Source of the DNA: Phoronis australis
Taxonomy: Eukaryota > Phoronida > Phoronidae
DNA: 64,000 nt
Direction: 5' to 3'
Assembly (NCBI GenBank): GCA_002633005.1
Contig: NMRA01000008.1
Coordinates: 2,026,368-2,090,367, forward strand
Of the stretch, positions 29,001 through 38,000 are shown piece after piece. A program made the position numbers and the translations under genes. The notes beneath the pieces were generated by a model, which was given only the letters and a program-made list of their open reading frames with translations, was not told the origin of the DNA and ran no database searches. The number at the start of each line of letters is the position of its first letter. The first letter of the stretch is position 1.

Positions 29001-32000
29001 ACAGTGCCCTCTCTGGTTCTGCAGTATTTACCCTCAATGCTGTGGGTCAGTAGAGCACTTGGCTTTTGGCTTGTAGTTGTACACTACTGCAGTATGCCAT
29101 TTGTCCTTGATGCCAATAAGTGTTTTGTTGTTGTGGAGTGAGTGCAAGAAATTGAAAAGCTGAGTGAAGCTTGATAAGCCATAGTTGGCTAGTGAGACTC
29201 GACTTAAGAGTGCATTGGCTGTCCTTTCTTTCTTTCTTTATTGTGATATTTAAAATGAGGGTGGCCTCTTCAGTGATAGCACTGCTTTCCAAGAGGGCCC
29301 TCCTACCTTTTAAAACCTCGGTCAATCGTATACTGTTTTCTACCCCCCCACATTAGAGAGTTGAATTGGAGATACGAGAGTTGAATGAATTAGTCACTAG
29401 TTCATTTTATAACTGTTCACGTCTTGATGTAAGCAGTGTGAGCCCCACCAACTTTCAGTTAAGGCAGCGCCATCTTCAGAGCCGAGCTTTAAGCTCCTCA
29501 TCTGCTCAAACCCTTTGTTGGTAGGTCATTCATGGCTCGCCGCACTCGAGGGGTTTTGAGATGGCCGTCAATACGCGCTCGCATTATAATACAGTGCCAA
29601 AAGAGTATTCTTTAGCTTCACAGACACAACATGGCAGACCACGTCCCCTTTATAAATACGAGATACTTAGAATCTTTTGAATTTCTCCCATGTCACCTGG
29701 TGACCCCAACCAGTTTTATCCACATTCCAGTCTCAATGGGGGGTGGTCATCAGAGGAGTGACTACTCACTAGGTCACATAGTGAGTGTTATTACTGTTTC
29801 TGGCTAGATCATATCTAAAGAGAAGATTTGAAACCATCCAGGCTGTGCTTTCATTTTCCATGTGGGACATGAAAACTGACCAAGTATATATAAATCTGAA
29901 TAGAGTTTAGTAAAAATTACACTATGCGGCTTGTTGACTTTTCAAAATTGGTGAAGTAATAGCAATTTTGTCAACAAAAACCCAAGTCTTGAGCTATTCA
30001 TTGGAAAGTCGTTTCCAGCATGGCTTATCTGCTAATTATACTGCATCACTGACTCACAATAGAAGCTGGGCCTGAAAGAATGTGGATAAACCTAGTTACC
30101 ATGATGGAATCTGGTTTATAGGGCATGTTCGCATCATGAAGTGAAATGTGATTTTGTCAAATTTGTCAGCAAAAACGTTCTTTTCAGAGGAGGTATTCTC
30201 ATCTCAAATTAAAGAATTTTTACTTACCTTATTATTTTGTAATCAATGGATCTGCTTTCATGAATATTTTCTACCTCACCATGGTATGCTGCTTTCATGA
30301 ATATTTTCTACCTCACCATGGTATGCTGCTTTCATGAATATTTTCTACCTCACCATGGTATGCTGCTTTCATGAATATTTTCTACCTCACCATGGTATGC
30401 TGCTTTCATGAATATTTTCTACCTCACCAAGGTATGCTTACATTACAGCACATTGGCCACACTTAATTGTTTTTGATAGTTTGTGACGAGATATCTCATT
30501 GCTTGATGCTTTCCCTGCTGCATGACCTGTTCACAAAAATTACGGAAAATCTGCCTTTTTCCGGGTTTCAAAAAAGGTGGAAGCAAGGTTTTCATCTCTG
30601 AACTTCACAGGAAATGATACTTCAAATTGATTTTCCTTTCGTAGTATTATACGCTGGGGTTATTGAACGAAACGTTTACATTACTGTCACTTAAAGTGCT
30701 AATTAGCCAAACATTAGCAAACTCCAAACTTGAATAAATCCTGTTAGTGCCGATGAATCTTCCTGTTAAAGTGATCAATGAACTCCATTTGGTCCATAGT
30801 GTAATTAGCAATGCTAGCAAAATAAATGGATCTACCTCAAAACACGAAACAATACATTGGTTTTCAATGAGGGTGCTGCATGGACCTTTAGTGATCAAAT
30901 CGTGTTCTGCTTTTCTTGGATGTTTCTACATCGGTCTTTTTTCTACTGCTTGTGGCAGAAACTGACCTCTTGTCATCAATTGTACTTGAATTATCTCGGA
31001 ATGATATTTTAATATGGTGACCACCAGAATGTTAAAATGCCTATAAACCTGCCTTATCAATCACAAAACAGTATTTGATTTATAGACCACTCCCTACTGA
31101 GAAACTGGTCTCAAAGTGTTAATTAGTCAAATAACGGGCGATTTCAGGGCTTTGAAAAAGTAACAGTTCATTATTGCTCGAGACCACTGATGCTTTACAA
31201 GTTGCTTTCAATGAATAACAGACCGTTAGTTCCTTGCAGACCCAGAATTTACTTCCCGCCTGAGTAAAAAACAATTCAAGATCAATTTTATAACTGTTAC
31301 AGTATGTAGTCTAAATCAAAGGCGTTGGTTTGAAGCCAGATTAACTCTACGCATAGTGATGTAGGCTCATTCAGTACTGTGTTTGAATGGACACCTGGTC
31401 TTGAATTTTTTGTGACTGCATTCATGTTGTGCTTTGATTATTCAGGCAGAAAGTTGAATTCGTACGTCTTGGTCGCTCATTTCTGAGCCCGTTTGACTTT
31501 TTGTTTTGTAACAAGTTCAGTGCAAAATATCACCAGACAAAAAACGATTGCACGGTTGTATTTTTACAACTTATTGCCAAGACTGGAACATGACATTTAA
31601 CATGTAACATGCATGTCGGTATGTACACATTGTTTTCCCCTGTAAAAGCAGGAGTACAAATATCCAGAGCAGTGGAAGCACACCGATGAATGGCTTTGCA
31701 CTGCTATGTAATGAGCGTGCCATTTTGAGCATTCGTGGTTCAGCATTTTTTCTGATTGCTATCAATAATCCAATATGCCAGCTTATCTGGTAAAATATCC
31801 AGAGGATGATTCTTGGACGTTCAGTAGTTTTCTTATGCATAATGAACAAAAACTGAATAATCGAATTTTGTTCCTTGTGATACAGTTTTTAGTTAATTTT
31901 AAAATTTCAACAAGAGAAAAGTTTTTAGGAAATTTCAATAGCTTTTTTCCTGTCAGTCATGAAATAGAAAGTCCTACCTGTACTCATACAAGTAATGGTC

Positions 32001-35000
32001 AGAGCTAAATTGGTCTGAATGAGTGTATCATTCTCATATTATAGTGACATCACGTCTTGCCCACAGGTGGAGTCGGCTGGCAACAAAGAGCAACTGGAGC
32101 AGTTGATCACAGAATTTAAGACAAAGCTGGCCACGCAAATCAACCCTCATAACCTCAAGTTGTTTGTTGATTCCTTCATGTCGTAAGTGTTGACAGTCTC
32201 TGTTATCTGTCATCTTATCAACTTTACGCTCAACTTTAGAAAAATTTTCAGAGAAATTTTTTTTTCTTAGTTGGATGTAAGTCCAGTGGTGAAGCAAACC
32301 TTGGGGTTTAGTTCCTAAAAGGTGTTCCTGTTCTGTTTGTACAATGCTATGCTAATAAGAAGCTTACTTTTTGTGCTGAAAAATATTCTTCTCTTGGCTC
32401 AGTAAGTCTACTGAAGTATACTAATATAGCTTTTTCATTGTTCATGACCTTGTTGAACAGATAAAATTCACTTACTATGAATATTTGTTGCGTAGGATTC
32501 CAACGATTCCACCCTGAACTAAGGGTCTTCTTCAACAAGTGGATCATGCGCGTCTTGGTGACCCAGATCCAGAATTAGGTCATACACACTGGGAAACTGC
32601 AGACCTAATTCTGGATCTAGGTCACAGAGACATGCGAAATCCATTTGTTGAAGAAGAGCTTTTGTCAAGGAAACATTCGAATCCTCCACAGTAAATGTTA
32701 GTGGTTAAGTGAATTTTATCTGCTCTGCTGAGGAATACTTTTTTCTTTAAAGAATGTACTTTAATTTCAAAAAAGTAAGAGAAACTATGATAGCTCACCT
32801 GAATGTCGCTGACAAGCTGGTGGAAATCTTTTCCTGAATGAAAAAGCCCGTGGTAAGAATAGTTTTTCCAAATCGGCAATTAAGCACACGCCATCCTGTT
32901 ATGAGGTTTGTGTTTTGTTTCAGACGCAGTAACATTGCCAATCAGCTTCATAACATCAAGTAAGTACTGTGATCAGAGGTGCTCATCCATGTTATCTCCA
33001 CATTGCTAGACTGGGGAAGAAATGGCTATTGCATTCATGTGATACCCATGACAAACCAATGTTTACATAGTCCAGCTCTCTTATTGTCTTCTTTCATCTG
33101 ATGCTCATGTAATCTCTGACCAGCTTAACCACAGTGTTGTGTACCAATGCAAAAGGTGTGCTTGACAAGTTTAATGGAGCGTGATTCTAGATTAGATGGT
33201 GATAGTGGAAATTTCTTGATTTTTACACTCTGGGCATTAAAAGCAAGAGACTAAAAGCCAAGTGTGAACAACACAATGAACACAGCAAAATATGGTCTGG
33301 TCAAAATCTCTTGGTACTTGGGGCAGGGCAGGGCAGACATCATGTATTACTATTTAATAACGTTTATTGTTACGATTGATTTGGTAGTAATAGCTGTCAA
33401 TAGTATCTTTTTAGTTTTGTTAGTACTATCAAGTATGCGTTATTGTTTTCGTTAGCATTTGATCAGCATTGGTATTAAAAGTTTATAAAGTCATGCAACA
33501 AAATAAAAGTTAGTATTGTTAGTCACACCTGACAGTAGAAGATGTAAATAATATGAATTAGTGTAAACAATGATTTATGAAACTTCTAAATGCATGTAGT
33601 ATGAATGATTAATCAATAATACTTTGCTTTGATTCAAGTAATGTAAATAAAACAACACCTGGTACCTATAAACGGTGGTTATTGTTTATGAAGTGAGAGC
33701 TATTCTGTTATTCCCCATGGGCATTGAGTTGATTAAATAAAAATGGGAAGGAGTATGGCTTCCTCTCCCTTTCATGGTACCACTAATGTTTATTCACAAA
33801 GACTTTGTTGAGGATTACAGGAGTTACACTAATTACTTTGCGTGTGATGTCACCATGCCTTATTTGTGCATCTTGAGGTGCTTCATTACATTGTTGTTTT
33901 TGATTTTTACCTAGGCTGTGTTGTTTTTCTCTGACATCACCAACAACAGAACCAACAGCCGTTTTCCTTAGTTGTATTGCATACAACTAAAAATATCATT
34001 AATGCAAGCGCAGACCCCTGGAGTCACTCCTATTCCCAAAGCAAGTCAAAAGCCCAAAGCATCAGATGAGAGTTTCACTCTCTGCTTTCTGTGTCTAAGA
34101 TAGTCGGTAAATTTGGATGGGGGGGAAACTGCTCATTCCGTACACTCTTTTGGCGGCAAGTTTTGAATGAGGCATAACATCGAAAGCCTTAGTTAGGTCT
34201 ATCAATATGACCCCCACAAACTGGTCTTGATCAACAGCGTTGATGCTCGTTTGTGTCATTTTGTCGTGTTTTATTATAAGTTTCCATTAAATGTTTTCAA
34301 TAAATTGACTGTTTCATGGTGTGATTAAAACGGTCTCTGTAGTTGCGATTGACACAAAAGCGAGACCATTGCAAGGATGCTAGAAAAGAGTTTTTTGTGT
34401 GTAATTATAATATTTTACCCGTTCCCTCCAGCTGTGACGTGCTGATGGTTAGTGGAGCTCTGGCCTCTCACGCCCACACTGTGTCGTCACTTTATAAAGC
34501 CCTGTGTGACCGCATGGACTTTAAGAAGCACAAGGCGGAGCTAGTACTGGCACCAGGCGTGGCTAATGTGTTGGATGAGAGCGTAAGTGACAGCTGGCAT
34601 CTTGATGCATTAAAATGACAGTTGAATATGATATTTTACATAGTAGTTTATTTATGTATTACATGTTGTTGTACCACACTGTTTCAAGAAAAAATGCCCT
34701 CCACCTCATTTTCATTGATTAAAAGTCATTTTTCCCTTTTTTCAAAGGCTTCACATGCGTATCTCAGCTAATTTTTGTGAACTAGTTGACTTGGTAACCA
34801 CCATCTCTTTTATGACTTTAATTGATTAAGAACAGGTTTCGAAAAGTAACTTGTGCTGTTTTGATTGTTTTCTTTTCGTTGCTCTGATGGAACTAAAAAA
34901 GGAAACCAATAGTAGATCAACATTGTTTTGAAAATTAAGCTCGCCAGTTAGTGCTTGGCAATGTTCAGTATTATTGTCATGCCTATTATAGTGTGCTTTT

Positions 35001-38000
35001 TTATTTTTTAGCCGTCGAAACTTGCAGAGACACTTCAGTATTATCTTCAGGGATTAGGTTTACGTAAGTGCCAATAATTTTTGAAATGTAATTTGCGAAA
35101 ATGTTTTCTCTGTCATAATGTAAATTGTGTCTTAAAACTGCAACTTCCTAGTTTTAACTAGACTCCCCATTGTGCTGACTGTTTTGTCATTGTGTAAAAT
35201 CTCATCAGTTTTGGATAAAAGTAATTGCCAAAATTGTCCTTTCTTCGTTTTTCCTTGTTGTGAGTGGTCACATTTTTTACAAAGCATTACCTGTTGCCAG
35301 CTATGGTACTGAACTTGAGCATGAAAAGTATTAATTTGGAGCGACACCTGGTGGTAGCTGTGGTACTGAACTTCAACATGGAAAAGTATTAATTTGGAGC
35401 GACATCTGGTGGTAGCTATGGTACTGAACATTAACATGGAAAAGTATTAATTTGGAGCGACACCTGGTGGTATTTGTGGTACTGAATTTCAACATGGAAA
35501 AGTATTAATTTGGCGCGACATCTGGGGGTAGCTATGGTACTGAACTTGAACATGGAAAGGTATTAATTTGGAGCGACTCCTGGTGGTAGCTATGGTACTG
35601 AACTTGAACATGGAAAGGTATTAATTTGGAGCGACTCCTGGTGGTAGCTATGGTACTGAACTTGAACATGGAATAGTATTCATTTGGTGTGACATACGTT
35701 TCGTTGAAAAAATGAGAAAAGAAAATTTCATTTGTCAGCCTTTTTATGTTAAAATTGGTGAAATTTTACCATATTGATGCTTTACATTCCCTCTGTTGTG
35801 AGTTATCTGCTAAGCTGTCTGGCTTTGATTGGACAACCTAACTTTCGTATCCGTTCTGGACTTGAGACGGTGAATATGAAATAATTTGGTCATTTACGAG
35901 CGTAAGTTTAATCCTGGGTGGCAACATTGACCCGAAGTTTCTGCTCAGTGCCTTGAGAAACAACCTAGGATAGACTTGAGAAGACCTTGCCAAACCCATC
36001 ATGTTATTGATATTTTAATTGTTACATTGGAAGGGTGGTGGTCGTTCATAACACTACTTTTTCACTTTGGGCTTAGAGGGGGTAACTAAGTCCTCATATT
36101 GGTTTAGCATTTTTTGGAAAGTTGTAAATCATGGGTGCTGTTCACACACAATAGGCCTTTAGAAATTGACATACAAGGTCAGTGAAAGCAATTCTTTGTG
36201 AACCCTGCTCTTGGTGTACAACTGTCCCAGTTGGACTGTGTAAGTAAACAGCTTGTCAAAGGGTTTATGGTCCTGGCTGAGAAGATAATTGTTTTATTAC
36301 CCATGTGGATTGGGAATAGTTGAGCCCAGAAATGTTATGTTATTTATTATGAATAGGGTGAACCTTGGAAATTGTATTGTGTCTAAATGTTTACTTATGC
36401 CTTTACAAGTTGCTGCGGTAATAGTCACTTACAGGGGTTTGAGAACTGGTTTTCTCCATTGAATAATGGTCATCAAACGGGTTCTCAAAATCCTAGATCC
36501 CTGTAACTGACTAGCTGTTGTATACAGAAACATTTTAAGTGCTCATAGTTGAAAAATAACAATGCATTCAGGAATTTGTTGAGAACATGCAATTACAATG
36601 TTGAACATGACGCTGCTGTTGAAAATTCCCCAATATCGTCAAATTCCAAAGACTAACGTAGAACCATCGGTGTACTGCCATTGCTCCCTTTTGAAAGTGA
36701 TACTGTAGTGTTGCTAGCTTCCCATAGATGGCGCTTATGTTACATTGTGTCACGGTATACAGTACATACCAAAAGTATTCACACAACATGACCGGTAATT
36801 CTCTTTCATAACAGCTGCACAGAAGTCGAATTCATCGTCAGAATACCCTTCCCTCATGATGAAGATTGAAGGGGAATTTAATAACAGCAAAGATAGAATT
36901 TTGTAGTTATTACCAGTTATTTCTTCTGTCATCATAATTAGCTGTCTTGATTGTGAAGTGGCATTTTGTCGGATTACTTTTGTCTTTTACTGTATATTTG
37001 TTGTCATTTTTCCTCAGATGATGTCAGGCAGCTCCCAAATGTATGTACAAGTGATTTGTATGGTGTAAGAGCCTTCCTGTGTTATTGCTTGTACATTTGC
37101 TCCACTCTTGTCAAGCTTGTCATGTGTAACATTATATGCACGCATTAGTATACCGAGAACTGTGATGTTGTATACGGTTGTGTTACTGCAACGTATAAGT
37201 GGCCTCACAAAGTGTTGTGCTCTGTTTTACAGTTGGTAGTGTCCCCATGCGTCACGTGACTTCCATTCAGCGTGTCCGTACCATATCAATGGAGGAAGCT
37301 GACCTTCCCAAGTCCGCTCGATCAGGTAACGCAGCCTACTCAATGTACCTATCGTAACCTTGACATAGTGAAGTAATCATGAACATGTGATGAGTGGTAG
37401 TGTAATAAAGCTTTGAAAAAGTTTGTTCCAGCTATAAAAAATAATTGTAGCAGACGTGCGCAGGCAGCTTAGGTAGGCCCATTGCAACAATGATCACCCG
37501 AAACCGTTTTTGTTTTTTGTTGATAATTAGTTAAAACCAAGCTGAGGAGCTGGAGACCTGACTCAAGGTTTTGGCAGTGTGCCCCACTGGGACTCGAAAC
37601 CATGACCTTCATTAAAGGAAGCAGACATGTGTCCCACTGGGTCACACTGCCTCCTCCTTTGATCCAACTAGTTCGATATATGTTTATATGCCCACACTTG
37701 CGTGTGTATGTGGGGGGGGGAGTAGTTGCCGTCATCATTTGCTGTTCTGCAGCTAACATCCATTGCTATATCTTCTTAACCTCTTGCAGTATATTTATGA
37801 AATTTGATATATTGTTACGAAGCAGATGACTGATGATGACAACTTCCAACAGATCCAACAGCTGCTGGGCCACCTATTGGCAATTTTATGTTCTTGCATG
37901 TGCTTCTTGATCTCTTAACTCACTTGCTGGACTTTTACAAAATTTAGCAGATGTTTTTCTGTCAAGAGGACGACCAATACTCTTAAATCTTCTTGGCAAG

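Larger units (their letters stand above)
21446..32066. other. NDRG 10.6-kb intron (exons g-h)
   Basis: No coding exon found by family comparison, and the frame from exon g joins exon h directly. Contents: a GT microsatellite at 22435-22488, a 20-bp duplication (gcacggtgcagtaccatcag) near 23974-24013, the third dispersed-repeat copy at 26525-26950, a MITE at 27813-28108 and a 37-bp minisatellite at 30252-30436. The rest shows nothing recognisable. Confidence 0.6.
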
